Positions 1 through 7,611 of a stretch of DNA of 64,000 bases are shown piece after piece (the first letter of the stretch is position 1; every line of letters starts with the position of its first letter). This DNA comes from JAJECS01 sp965198185. Lineage in GTDB: Bacteria; Chloroflexota; UBA11872. Under the pieces are notes generated by a model that saw only the letters and a program-made list of their open reading frames with translations, was not told the DNA's origin and made no database searches. Position numbers and translations under genes: made by a program. The DNA lies in assembly GCA_965198185.1 (NCBI GenBank), contig CBDAOU010000001.1, forward strand, positions 434,001 to 498,000. Reading direction: 5' to 3'.

Positions 1-488
1 AGTTCCGCTCGCTGAAGGCCGGCCACCGAAATGCCGTACCGCGCTTCCCAAGTGGCGCGGTCCAGCACGAAGTCTCCGTAGTTGGTCTCATCGATGCCAA
101 AGATCTCGACGTCGGCGATGGACTGGATGTGGAGCAGGCGTGGCAGGGGCCATTCCGTTTCCCACTTGACCAGATAAATCGGATCGCCTTCTTTCAACAG
201 ACCGGCCGAAAGCCACGGATCGCCCTTCGGCAGCGCGCGCAAGCCCGCCAAGCTGACCTCGGCGCGGGCACTCCAGTTGATATGTCTGCCGGCCAAGGCA
301 CGGGTATCGCCACCCCAGTGCAGGACACCCTGGTCGTCGGCGATCCAGAGATGCGGCGTCCCCTCCAGCGCCACGACGGTGCCGGGCAGGAAGATTTGTT
401 GTGCGTGCGCCACCGGCAGCGCCATAAAGGCGGCGACCGTGATTGCCAGGACGACGAGGCTCTTGCGCCACGACCACGGCTTCCGCAT
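1..488 (-). CDS. Secreted protein of unknown function, 3' end outside window
   Basis: Only the first 162 codons are in the window; the reading frame is open to the left edge. The start is ATG at 488-486, with a strong Shine-Dalgarno AAGGAGAT at 500-493. Residues 1-29 form a classical signal peptide: a basic n-region (MRKPWSWRK), a hydrophobic core and an AHA cleavage site before QQ. The mature part begins with short beta-strand-like segments rich in Trp and Gly (for example LWIADDQGVLHWGGD), which looks like a repeat or propeller blade, but I recognise no named domain. It is probably exported or envelope-associated. It is divergent from the cyclophilin gene at 780. Confidence 0.75.
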   Translation of the reverse strand, partial: MRKPWSWRKSLVVLAITVAAFMALPVAHAQQIFLPGTVVALEGTPHLWIADDQGVLHWGGDTRALAGRHINWSARAEVSLAGLRALPKGDPWLSAGLLKEGDPIYLVKWETEWPLPRLLHIQSIADVEIFGIDETNYGDFVLDRATWEARYGISVAGLQRAE

Positions 489-739
489 GCGAATCTCCTT
501 CGGGGTTGGCCCCGCGAGAGCCGTACCACGCCCTCGCCGATGATCAGGCAATTGGTATGTTTGCTCTTGGTGTCTCATTCACACATCGGGCAGCGCCCTC
601 GCGGCTACCACGAATGCACCGACGCCGCGGCAGCACTGCCGGGCAACAGTGTACGCGGCCGCCAAGCTACCACATGGGTAGCTCGGAGTCCCCCGGGCGC
701 GACCGCGTGCAAGACCCAGGCAAGCACGCCTCAACCGGC

Positions 740-745
740 TAGAAT
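740..745 (+). promoter_or_regulatory. Possible -10 element TAGAAT upstream of the cyclophilin gene
   Basis: TAGAAT lies 34 bases before the GTG start at 780. No convincing -35 hexamer is seen. Similar TANNNT boxes precede several other genes in this window, which is the main reason for listing it. Confidence 0.3.
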
Positions 746-779
746 CGCCGGTGAGAAACCGAGCCAGCGGAGGAAATCG

Positions 780-1430
780 GTGGCGGCCGTCGTCCGGGGC
801 TTGCTGGCGCTGGGACTTCTGGCAGTGGCGGCCTGCGGCGAGGCCGCGGCGCCTCCCGTGGCGGAGGCCGATCCCACCGCCGCAATTATGGAGCGCGTGT
901 TGACCTACGACGCTTATCCCGAGATGCAGATCGACCCCGAGAAGTCGTATACGGCCGTGGTGACGACAAATCTTGGGCAGATGACCTTTGAGTTGCTGCC
1001 GGCGGACGCCCCCCTAGCGGTCAACAACTTTGTCGTCCTGGCGCACAACCGGTACTACGACGGCGTGGTGTTCCACCGGCTGATTCCCGGGTTCATGGCC
1101 CAGAGTGGCGATCCCACGGGCCTGGGCACCGGGGGCCCGGGGTACAGCTTCGCGATCGAGCCGCCCCAGCGCCCCTATGTTCGCGGGAGCCTGGCCATGG
1201 CCAACACGGGTCGGCCGAATTCGAACGGCTCGCAGTTCTTCATCGTCTTTGGCGACCTCACGGCCAAAAGGCAGCTGGCACCCGACTATTCGCTGTTCGG
1301 GCAAATGGTGGAGGGCGACGACACGCTGGCCAAGCTTGAGGCGATACCGGTCGGTCTGGCGGGAACCGGCGAAAGGTCCCGCCCGCAGGAGACCATCACG
1401 ATTACCTCCATCGAGATTCGCGAAGGATAA
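780..1430 (+). CDS. Cyclophilin-type peptidyl-prolyl cis-trans isomerase, lipoprotein
   Basis: A 216-residue peptidyl-prolyl isomerase that would catalyse proline isomerisation in proteins outside the cytoplasmic membrane. The GTG at 780 is chosen because it gives a lipoprotein signal peptide ending in VAAC with Cys19 as the lipidation site, and AGGA lies just upstream; the frame stays open further left but that part looks non-coding. The cyclophilin core shows FHRLIPGFMAQSGDP, then GTGGPGY, then GSLAMAN and NSNGSQFFI, which together carry the active-site Arg, Phe, Gln and Asn positions of the family. The lspA gene needed to process its lipid-modified precursor follows about 160 bases downstream. 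Confidence 0.9.
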   Translation: MAAVVRGLLALGLLAVAACGEAAAPPVAEADPTAAIMERVLTYDAYPEMQIDPEKSYTAVVTTNLGQMTFELLPADAPLAVNNFVVLAHNRYYDGVVFHRLIPGFMAQSGDPTGLGTGGPGYSFAIEPPQRPYVRGSLAMANTGRPNSNGSQFFIVFGDLTAKRQLAPDYSLFGQMVEGDDTLAKLEAIPVGLAGTGERSRPQETITITSIEIREG

Positions 1431-1591
1431 GGCGGGCGCGCTGGCACCGGTTGCCGCCGAACGCCTCCGGGCGCATCGAGGCCGCCCGCCGCACCCGCAC
1501 TAGCGACGACCGGCGCTGACCGTGCTGATTGAAGAGCGGAGGACAGTGCTCAGGCTCGAATCGGGGCGCTGTGACGCACTGCAGGGCCCGA

Positions 1592-2107
1592 ATGGCTAGT
1601 CACCCCCACGCCAGGCGCGCACGCCTGATGACGTTCGGCTTGGGCCTTGCCGTGACCGCCCTGGATCAGGCCATAAAGCTCGTTGTGGACGCCGTGCTCC
1701 CGCGCGGCGGCGCCACGATTGGGCCGGTGTTCACTTTGCAGCGGGTAAGCAATCCCGGCATCAACTTTGGGTTGCTCGGCGACCATCCCGCACCGATTCT
1801 GGCCGCCACCGTGGCCATCGGCGTGGGCTTCGCCGTCTACGTGGCGGCGCGCCCGCCGCGACGGTGGTGGCTTGTGGTCGCCTTTGCGCTGCTGGTCGGC
1901 GGCGCCTTTGGGAATGTCATCGACCGCCTGCGGTTCGGCGCGGTGTTCGACTACCTCAACATTGCGCCGTTCGTCGGCTTCTTGAACTTTGCCGACCTTG
2001 CCATCGGCGCGGGTCTGATCGTGCTGATCGCCGACAGTCTGCGCGAGCGCCGACCACCGGCGACCCGTCCGGCCGCCAACGAGGACGGCGCAACCCCACG
2101 CGAGTAG
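1592..2107 (+). CDS. lspA: Lipoprotein signal peptidase (signal peptidase II)
   Basis: An integral membrane aspartic peptidase that removes signal peptides from prolipoproteins after diacylglycerol transfer. With the ATG at 1592 the protein has 171 residues; ATG 1628 is an alternative. Four hydrophobic segments are visible. Both catalytic aspartates are present in the conserved contexts GNVIDR and FNFAD. The C-terminus is a short polar tail. It follows a lipoprotein gene, a plausible substrate. Confidence 0.93.
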   Translation: MASHPHARRARLMTFGLGLAVTALDQAIKLVVDAVLPRGGATIGPVFTLQRVSNPGINFGLLGDHPAPILAATVAIGVGFAVYVAARPPRRWWLVVAFALLVGGAFGNVIDRLRFGAVFDYLNIAPFVGFLNFADLAIGAGLIVLIADSLRERRPPATRPAANEDGATPRE

Positions 2108-2115
2108 GCTGCCGG

Positions 2116-2187
2116 TACCCCCGGCGCGATTCGAACGCGCGCGCCCGGCTCCGGAGGCCGGCGCTCTATCCACTGAGCTACGGGGGC
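2116..2187 (-). tRNA. tRNA-Arg (anticodon CCG)
   Basis: Read on the minus strand this folds as a complete cloverleaf: acceptor GCCCCCG/CGGGGGT with a terminal G-T pair, D arm GCTCAGTGGATAGAGC, anticodon stem CCGGC/GCCGG around CTCCGGA, and T arm GCGCG TTCGAAT CGCGC. The anticodon CCG reads CGG arginine codons. No 3' CCA is encoded. It sits convergent with lspA and divergent from the lipM-like gene. Confidence 0.95.
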
Positions 2188-2237
2188 TGTGATGTCATTC
2201 TAGACGGCGAAACTTGCGACGAGAGGTCCCGCATCGC

Positions 2238-3017
2238 ATGGAAACCTGGCGGCTGCTGGTTAATCCGCCGCAAGCCGCAGCATGGAACATGGCGGTCGAC
2301 CAGGCGATCGCGGAAGCCGTGCAGGACGGCGACGCCCCGCCCACGCTGCGCTTCTACACCTGGTGGCCGCGGGCGCTGTCGCTCGGCTATCACCAGCCGG
2401 TGCAGCTGGTTGACCGGCCGCTGGCGCTGCGCCTAGGCATCGACGTCGTGCGCCGCCTTACCGGCGGTGGCGCGCTGCTGCATAGCGACGAGCTCACCTA
2501 TGCGATGGCGATACCGCGGCAGCACATATTGGCGCGGGGCGGCGTCCGCGCCTCCTATGCAGCACTGACGCAGGGACTTGATGCCGGACTTGAGGCTCTG
2601 GGGCTAACGCTGCGGTCCAGCGCCGCGGATGGCGCGACCGGGGAGTCGCTGCCGGGCCTTTGCTTTTCGTCGCCGAGCACGCACGAAATCTGGATCGGGG
2701 GACGCAAGATGGTTGCCAGCGCCCAGGGCCGCGTACACGGCGGGGTGTTGCAGCACGGCAGCCTGGTGATGTCGCACGATTTGGCTATTCACCGTCTCAC
2801 CCACACGCCGGCGCCGACGGCTCCACCTCCCGGACTGCGTGACGCCCTGTCCCAGCCGATCACCATCGGCGCGCTGGTGCAGGCCATGACGCAGGGCCTT
2901 GCCGACCGCCTGCACATTGCGCCCGTCCCGGGCGCGCTCACGCCCGAGGAGCGCCGTCGCGGCGAGGAGTTGGTCAAGGTACGGTACGCGCACGATGCCT
3001 GGCTTGCCCGCTGCTGA
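2238..3017 (+). CDS. lipM: Octanoyltransferase, LipM type (biotin/lipoate A/B ligase fold)
   Basis: A 259-residue enzyme predicted to move the octanoyl group from acyl carrier protein to a lipoyl domain, the first step of lipoate synthesis. The family signature RRLTGGGALLHSDELTYA is present. The segment CFSSPSTHEI places Cys142 where LipM enzymes have their catalytic cysteine, followed by GRKMVASAQ with Lys157; this favours LipM over the Lys-only LipB or an ATP-dependent LplA. The ATG at 2238 starts a typical MExWRLL opening. Its end overlaps the next gene by 23 bases, suggesting translational coupling. Confidence 0.85.
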   Translation: METWRLLVNPPQAAAWNMAVDQAIAEAVQDGDAPPTLRFYTWWPRALSLGYHQPVQLVDRPLALRLGIDVVRRLTGGGALLHSDELTYAMAIPRQHILARGGVRASYAALTQGLDAGLEALGLTLRSSAADGATGESLPGLCFSSPSTHEIWIGGRKMVASAQGRVHGGVLQHGSLVMSHDLAIHRLTHTPAPTAPPPGLRDALSQPITIGALVQAMTQGLADRLHIAPVPGALTPEERRRGEELVKVRYAHDAWLARC

Positions 3018-3609
3018 TTCGCCACCGCCAGTGTCGGTGCTCGCCCGCGGCATGGCGGTGCTGCGCTCTGCGCGTCTCATTCTGGATGCGGGGTGCGGCG
3101 GTGGTCGCGCCGCCGCCGAACTAGCCGCCGATGCGCAAGTGATCGCGATGGATCGCGATGCTCAGGCCCTGGCGTCCGCCCCGCGACATCCCAACGTCTG
3201 GTACGTGCGGGCCGACGCGGAGCGAGCACCGATCGCCACCGCGGCATTGGACGCCGTCTATAGCTTTGGGCTGCTGCAGGTGCTTGGCGTCGACGGGAAT
3301 GAGCGCATTCGCCGCGCCCTGCGAGAGTTTCGGCGCATGCTGCGCACCTCCGGCGTCGTGGCCATGGGCACGTTGGCGGATTTTCGGGCTCACGATTCGC
3401 CGTTTCGCAGCCTCACGGGCGCCGAGGTGTCCCAGTGCATGCGCGGCACCTTCAGCCTGCGCGAGCTCATCGGTCTCATGGATAGCGATGCCGCGGGGAA
3501 TCGCTCGCGGTATTGGTACATCCACGCCGTACCGGTCACCGACCCGGCTCCCCACGGGCGGCGAGTCAACCCGCAACAGGCTCGCGCTCGCGCCAGACGG
3601 CGCCGGTAA
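2995..3609 (+). CDS. Class I SAM-dependent methyltransferase
   Basis: A 204-residue protein with the Rossmann-fold methyltransferase motif I ILDAGCGGGRAA near residue 30, the acidic end of strand 2 (VIAMDRD) and a motif similar to AxAExxPxxxxxxDAVYSFGLLQ. The substrate is unknown. It starts at ATG 2995 inside the 3' end of lipM, so the two are probably one transcript, although a methylation step tied to lipoylation is not established. The last 44 bases overlap the convergent propeller gene. Confidence 0.75.
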   Translation: MPGLPAADSPPPVSVLARGMAVLRSARLILDAGCGGGRAAAELAADAQVIAMDRDAQALASAPRHPNVWYVRADAERAPIATAALDAVYSFGLLQVLGVDGNERIRRALREFRRMLRTSGVVAMGTLADFRAHDSPFRSLTGAEVSQCMRGTFSLRELIGLMDSDAAGNRSRYWYIHAVPVTDPAPHGRRVNPQQARARARRRR

Positions 3610-4243
3610 CCGCGTCGCAGGTCAACAAGCGGCCCTGCCGCATGGTGAGTCCATGCGGCTCGAACGGTTCCCTGTCGAGGTCCAGGCGCTCAAGCACCGC
3701 ACCGCTGCGCGGATCCAGCCGCAGGAGGACGCGGTCGGAAGTGAAGGCGCACCACAACGCCCTGCCGTCCCAGGCCAGCCCGTGCGCGCGGTCCATGGGC
3801 ACGGGAATCACGCGTCGCGGCGCAAACGAGTCGGCGTCAACCAGCGTCAACGCGCGCTGATCCAGCGTCGTGAGCCACAGGCCCTCCGGGGTCCACTCCA
3901 GGCCATGCACGTCGCTATCTCCCGGCACCCGGTGCTGCGCCAGCATCGCGCCCGTCCAGGGATCGGTCCTGACGATCCGGGTGTGCGCCGTGTCAACCGC
4001 CGTCGCCGGGCGCGTTGGCGGCAAGCCGTTGGAGCACATCCAGAGCGCGCCGTGGCCGAAGGTCACCCCGCTTGACTTCCCCGCGCCGGTGCGGAACGAC
4101 CGGATGACTTCGCCGTCGTCGGGTGAGACCAGAAAGGCGCGGCCCTGGTCCTGATCGGCGATCCAGAGGCCGTCGTCGGTGGCTTGCAGCCCGTTGGGAC
4201 GCGCCACCGGCGCCTGAAACGCGTGTTCGAAGCGGCGGGTCAC
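3566..4243 (-). CDS. NHL/YncE-like beta-propeller protein
   Basis: A 225-residue repeat protein without signal peptide. About five blades carry the recurrent pattern of Gly-x-Leu-Trp (DGLWIAD, GALWMCS, EGLWLTT, RALWCAF), typical of NHL or YncE-type propellers. The start is GTG at 4243, overlapping the TGA of the Nudix gene as GTGA, so the pair is co-translated. A role in binding or as a small hydrolase cannot be told from sequence. The 3' end runs convergently into the methyltransferase gene. Confidence 0.65.
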   Translation of the reverse strand: MTRRFEHAFQAPVARPNGLQATDDGLWIADQDQGRAFLVSPDDGEVIRSFRTGAGKSSGVTFGHGALWMCSNGLPPTRPATAVDTAHTRIVRTDPWTGAMLAQHRVPGDSDVHGLEWTPEGLWLTTLDQRALTLVDADSFAPRRVIPVPMDRAHGLAWDGRALWCAFTSDRVLLRLDPRSGAVLERLDLDREPFEPHGLTMRQGRLLTCDAVTGAVWREREPVAG

Positions 4244-4707
4244 TTAGGAGCTTCGCCAGCCAAGGCCTGGATGGCGCGTCGTCCGAGGATGCGCACGTCC
4301 TCACTGATCTCGCTCGCCCCAAGGTCCTTGGCCGAGAACCAGCGCTGCTCGCTGTGCTCAGCCAGGGCCAAATGAGGCTCGCCGCCGATCGCGTGCCCGA
4401 AGTAGATGAGGTCGATGTGGAAGTGCCCAGGCTCGATGGTCTCCAGCAGGATCGTCTCGGGTCGCGGCAGGCCGCGCACGTCATCGTTGTCCACGGGAAC
4501 AGTGTCCGCCACGATGGCGATTTCGAGGCCGACCTCCTCGCGCACCTCGCGGCGCAGGGCCTGCACCGGGTCCTCGCCGGCTTCAATATGGCCGCCGATG
4601 GGGAGCCACTGCTTGAGCTTGCGGTGGTTGACCAGCAGCACTTTGCCGTCGCGCACCAAGAACCCGGTGGCGGTGAAGTGCTTATCCGGTGGGGCGGGGC
4701 GGCTCAC
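4240..4707 (-). CDS. Nudix hydrolase
   Basis: A 155-residue Nudix pyrophosphohydrolase. The Nudix box is complete, starting GGHIEAGEDPVQALRREV and ending REEVGLE, so the metal-binding REXXEE glutamates are intact. It starts at GTG 4707. The substrate is not predictable; the N-terminal KHFTATGFLVRDGKVLLV is typical of the MutT/NUDIX class acting on small nucleoside diphosphate derivatives. It begins 31 bases downstream of the tmRNA 3' end on the same strand and overlaps the propeller gene by four bases. Confidence 0.88.
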   Translation of the reverse strand: MSRPAPPDKHFTATGFLVRDGKVLLVNHRKLKQWLPIGGHIEAGEDPVQALRREVREEVGLEIAIVADTVPVDNDDVRGLPRPETILLETIEPGHFHIDLIYFGHAIGGEPHLALAEHSEQRWFSAKDLGASEISEDVRILGRRAIQALAGEAPK

Positions 4708-4738
4708 GCCGCGATTGTAGGCCGCCGCCGCCCCGCCA

Positions 4739-5095
4739 TGGTGGAGATGGGGGCGAGTCGAACGCCCCGTCCAAAGGCCGTCACCCCGCCGCGTCTACAG
4801 GCTTAGCCGATCGCTATGTTTCTCGCCGGTTCGCCCGCCGTTCGGCCGCGAAGCAATCCGACCAGTCCGCGTGTCTTAGCCGGCATATGCGGACGCCTCT
4901 GCCGGCGCAGCCTAGGGTGTTGGCGCCTGGTCCGACCCGCTAGGCACGAGCCGGGCAGACGTCGCGGCGCTTAGGCCGCGAGTGGGAGCGCTTCTTGCTC
5001 GCCAGTTACTTGGTTTGCCGTCTTTTTTGCGAGCGTGACGGCGTGCTCGACCTGCAGCAGCGGACCTCGGACTTCTGTCGAAACCCGGCATCCCC
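4739..5095 (-). ncRNA. ssrA: Transfer-messenger RNA (tmRNA)
   Basis: The RNA that rescues stalled ribosomes together with SmpB. The 5' end (GGGGATG at 5095-5089) pairs with CATCTCC near the 3' end to form an alanine-tRNA-like acceptor with the G3-U70 identity pair. The conserved GGTTTCGACAG follows the 5' strand. The T arm is GGGCG TTCGACT CGCCC and the CCA tail is encoded at 4741-4739. The tag reading frame starts at GCA (5018-5016) and stops at TAA (4973-4971), encoding ANQVTGEQEALPLAA, with the LAA degron end typical of bacteria. smpB ends 12 bases upstream. Confidence 0.96.
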
Positions 5096-5107
5096 AGTGG
5101 CTTAATG

Positions 5108-5596
5108 CTAGCGCATGCGCCGCGCGATCTCACGTGCGTCGTCGCGAGCGCGGATCTTTTCTCGCTTGTCGTAGTCGCGTCGTCCCCGTACTAGGCCAAT
5201 CTCGACTTTGGCCCACCCCTTCTCGAGATACAGCCGCAGCGGCACGGCGGTATACCCGGCCTGGTTGATGTGGCGCGCGAGCTCGTCGATCTCTGCTCGG
5301 TGGAGCAGCAACTTGCGGGGGCGGTCGGGCTCGTGGTTCGCGGCGGCGGCCGGCTTGTAGCGCGCGATGTGCACGTCGCGCAAGAACGCCTCGCCGTCGT
5401 GCATGGCGACATAGCCCTCGCGCAGCGAAACCGACCCCGTGCGCAGGCTCTTGATCTCGGTGCCGCGGAGCTCCAGGCCGGCGTCGAACGTGTCGAGCAC
5501 CACGTAGTCGTAGCGAGCCCGCCGATTGACGGCGAGGGTTCGATTTCGGCTGGGCGGAGCGGTCGCGGCCTGCCGCCGCCGGCGCTTGCGCGCCAC
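5108..5596 (-). CDS. smpB: SsrA-binding protein SmpB
   Basis: A 162-residue tmRNA partner that binds the tRNA-like domain and mimics the missing codon-anticodon stem in the ribosomal A site. The hallmark NRRARYDY, FDAGLELRGTEIKSLR and ANxxHEPDRPRKLLLHR-type segments are all present, with the basic C-terminal tail KIRARDDAREIARRMR. The start is GTG at 5596; the first 15 residues are a basic low-complexity extension. It lies immediately upstream of ssrA on the same strand, the expected functional pairing. Confidence 0.96.
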   Translation of the reverse strand: MARKRRRRQAATAPPSRNRTLAVNRRARYDYVVLDTFDAGLELRGTEIKSLRTGSVSLREGYVAMHDGEAFLRDVHIARYKPAAAANHEPDRPRKLLLHRAEIDELARHINQAGYTAVPLRLYLEKGWAKVEIGLVRGRRDYDKREKIRARDDAREIARRMR

Positions 5597-5652
5597 GCTA
5601 GCCCCTCCCGGACCGCGCGCGCACCAGGCCTCCCGGCCGGTCGGGCGGGGTG

Positions 5653-5904
5653 TTAGCCGGCCGCCGACGTGCTTCCGGCCGGGACCATGCCTTCAAGCAA
5701 CTTCTCGAGCGCCATGGTGTGGCTGCACGTCTGCCAAACCATGAAGAACTCGCAGTCACAACTCCACGCACCGTCGGCCAGCCTGATCACATGATCGTTG
5801 TTGTCGCCATCGAACCGCACGGTCAACGCCTCGAAATGGATGCGATGCGGTTCCTGGGCGTACTTGTGGGCTTTCTGGACCTTGCTGATCAGACTCGACT
5901 GCAC
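5653..5904 (-). CDS. Small SWIM-type zinc-finger protein
   Basis: An 83-residue protein. The start GTG at 5904 follows a perfect Shine-Dalgarno AAGGAGG at 5917-5911. The C-terminal half reads WSCDCEFFMVWQTCSHTMAL, a CxC...CxH array that matches the SWIM zinc finger. In other proteins SWIM modules bind DNA or proteins; here the module stands alone with a short N-terminal strand region. Function is unknown. A terminator-like hairpin and a TATAAT box lie upstream, so expression may be attenuated. Confidence 0.7.
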   Translation of the reverse strand: MQSSLISKVQKAHKYAQEPHRIHFEALTVRFDGDNNDHVIRLADGAWSCDCEFFMVWQTCSHTMALEKLLEGMVPAGSTSAAG

Positions 5905-5936
5905 GCGAGACCTCCTTAAGCCGCCCCCTACCAACG

Positions 5937-5963
5937 AAAAAGCGCCCGGACCTTACCGGGCGC
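5937..5963 (-). terminator. Intrinsic terminator on the minus strand
   Basis: An 8-base-pair perfect stem GCGCCCGG/CCGGGCGC with a six-base loop occupies 5963-5942 and is followed on the minus strand by five T residues (5941-5937). It would end transcripts from the metallophosphoesterase gene. Because a TATAAT box lies downstream of that gene and upstream of this hairpin, it could also end or attenuate a short separate transcript before the SWIM gene. Confidence 0.8.
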
Positions 5964-6031
5964 CCAAGGCTCAGCGGCGGCTCGCTGCGTTGGCAGACGC
6001 ACGCAAGCCAAGCGCTGCTGATGCATGGACC

Positions 6032-6037
6032 ATTATA
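6032..6037 (-). promoter_or_regulatory. Consensus -10 box TATAAT
   Basis: A perfect TATAAT on the minus strand lies in the gap between the metallophosphoesterase and the SWIM-finger gene. The -35 region is poor. Transcription would begin at about 6025, next to an ATG at 6026-6024 that opens a 33-codon frame running through the terminator hairpin. Confidence 0.45.
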
Positions 6038-6062
6038 CCGCTGGACGCGTGCGTCGCAGCGG

Positions 6063-6800
6063 CTACCACCCATACTGCAGGCGCACGGAGAGCCGGTCCG
6101 GCAGGCCAACGGCCGCCATGCGGCGCTGGACTTGGGCGACGTCATAGGTGGCGCGCTCGATCTGAAGGGTGCGCGCTTCGGGATCGAACAGGGCGAAGGC
6201 CGCGCGCGGATCGCCGTCCCGCGGCTGACCCACGCTGCCGGGATTGACAATCAGGCGGTCGTCGTCAACCACGATTCGCTGCCCGGGCGCCGGGACCTCG
6301 GTTGTGAAAGCCTCGCTGCCGGTGGCCCCGCTGCGCCAGCGAAAGACCAAGGGCACGTGGGTGTGCCCCACGAGGCAAATGTCGGTGGCGAAGTAGCCGA
6401 AGTTCGCGATCGCGATGCGGGCGTTGGTGATGTACTCCCAGACGGGATCCTGCGGGCTGCCGTGGGCCACCGCGACATCGCCAAAGACTCCCGCAGGTTC
6501 GAGCTCGGCCAGAAACTGGCGGTTGACCGGAGTGAGCCCGCCGGCGGTCCACTCGCAGGCGACGCGGGCGTCGGCGTTAAACCGATCCAGGTCGGCCTTG
6601 CCGATGGACCCCCAATCGTGATTGCCGACGAGTGACCGCAGAGGCAACTCACGCAGGCGCTCGATGACCTCGTTCGGCGCCGGCCCATAGCCAACCAAAT
6701 CGCCCAGACACCAGACTTCGTCGACGCTGCCGGCCGCGCGCAGCACGGCGTCGAGAGCCGTGAGGTTGCCATGCACGTCGGCGATGACGAGGATCGTCAG
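6063..6800 (-). CDS. Calcineurin-like metallophosphoesterase (YfcE/DevT-type), probable CTG start
   Basis: A metallophosphatase with the family motifs ADVHGNL, GDLVGYGP, GNHDW, VAHGSP and GHTHVP, so the binuclear metal site is complete. The first in-frame GTG (6776) would start at the Val of DVHGN and lose the metal-binding Asp. Upstream to the first in-frame stop there is no ATG, GTG or TTG. CTG at 6800-6798, with GGAG placed seven bases before it, gives LTILVIADVHGNL and a 245-residue protein, so I use it. It could act on phosphodiesters or phosphoproteins; the substrate is unknown. Confidence 0.82.
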   Translation of the reverse strand: MTILVIADVHGNLTALDAVLRAAGSVDEVWCLGDLVGYGPAPNEVIERLRELPLRSLVGNHDWGSIGKADLDRFNADARVACEWTAGGLTPVNRQFLAELEPAGVFGDVAVAHGSPQDPVWEYITNARIAIANFGYFATDICLVGHTHVPLVFRWRSGATGSEAFTTEVPAPGQRIVVDDDRLIVNPGSVGQPRDGDPRAAFALFDPEARTLQIERATYDVAQVQRRMAAVGLPDRLSVRLQYGW

Positions 6801-6844
6801 GAGCGCGCTCCGTCGTTCGGTGCGCCCGCGGCGGCGCTGGCGCC

Positions 6845-6850
6845 ATTATG
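6845..6850 (-). promoter_or_regulatory. Possible -10 element CATAAT upstream of the metallophosphoesterase
   Basis: CATAAT sits in the context GCATAATGGCG, 44 bases before the proposed CTG start. The same GCATAATGGCG decamer occurs upstream of rpsP, which supports promoter function. No clear -35 box is visible. Confidence 0.4.
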
Positions 6851-6941
6851 CGCGGGCCTTGCCGGTATGCACGGGACGCGGCACATCGCCGATACTAGTG
6901 GCGCTGCCGTCGAGTGCGGCAGCGCGCGTGGAGGTGGAGCC

Positions 6942-7595
6942 GTGCGGCGCAATTCCGGGCAAGTGCTTATTGGATTGATCGTGATCGCCGTCGGGCTGGC
7001 GCTGCTGCTCGACAACCTGGACGTCGGCGGCAGCCCCTGGCGGTTCTTTCCCTTGGTCATCGTCCTGGTCGGCCTTTGGGCGTTGGCGCGCACCGGATTC
7101 CGCCAGCCCGCCGGCCCCCTGCTGCTGGTCATGGTGGGCGTGGCCGTGCAACTCTCAATTCTCGACGAAGTGCCGAACGGGGTTCGCTCGGCCATTTGGC
7201 CCGTGCTGATCATCCTCGTCGGCCTGCTGCTCATCTTCTGGCGCTCGTCGCGCGGACGCGCCGCCGCCGACGGCGTCGCGAACCACGTCGCCGTCTTCCA
7301 TGGGGTCCAGGACCGGGTGAACGGGCCGCTCCGCCGGCTTCAGGCCACGGCGGTCTTTGGCAGCGTGGAACTCGACCTGCGCGAGGCCCGCATCGACCAC
7401 CCGCCGGCGATCATCGACGTCTCGTGCCTCTTCGGTGGCATTGATATCCGTCTGCCGCCGGATGCGGCCTTAGAGAACGACGTGCTGGCGTTGTTCGGCG
7501 GCGTCGAGGATCAGCGCCGCGCGACCGGCGCAGATGCGGTCACGATCAACCTACGCGGCACGGCCATTTTCGGCGGGCTGCGGCTGCAGGACTAG
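6942..7595 (+). CDS. LiaF-like membrane protein with cell-wall-stress C-terminal domain
   Basis: A 217-residue protein. GTG 6942 is preceded by GGAGGTGGAG. Four hydrophobic helices lie in residues 5-100. The soluble C-terminal part shows the alternating pattern ATAVFGSVELDLREA, SCLFGGIDIRLP, LFGGVEDQR and AIFGGLRLQD of the LiaF C-terminal beta-solenoid family. In Firmicutes LiaF restrains the LiaRS envelope-stress sensor; no LiaR or LiaS is adjacent, so a role in envelope-stress sensing is inference. It is convergent with murD, 16 bases apart. Confidence 0.75.
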   Translation: MRRNSGQVLIGLIVIAVGLALLLDNLDVGGSPWRFFPLVIVLVGLWALARTGFRQPAGPLLLVMVGVAVQLSILDEVPNGVRSAIWPVLIILVGLLLIFWRSSRGRAAADGVANHVAVFHGVQDRVNGPLRRLQATAVFGSVELDLREARIDHPPAIIDVSCLFGGIDIRLPPDAALENDVLALFGGVEDQRRATGADAVTINLRGTAIFGGLRLQD

Positions 7596-7611
7596 TCTCC
7601 CTCCGCCCAGC

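Noticed and set aside
129..779. N-terminal extension of the cyclophilin frame back to 129
   Set aside because: It overlaps the partial secreted-protein gene on the other strand, lacks family similarity and would bury the lipoprotein signal peptide; GTG 780 has a ribosome site.
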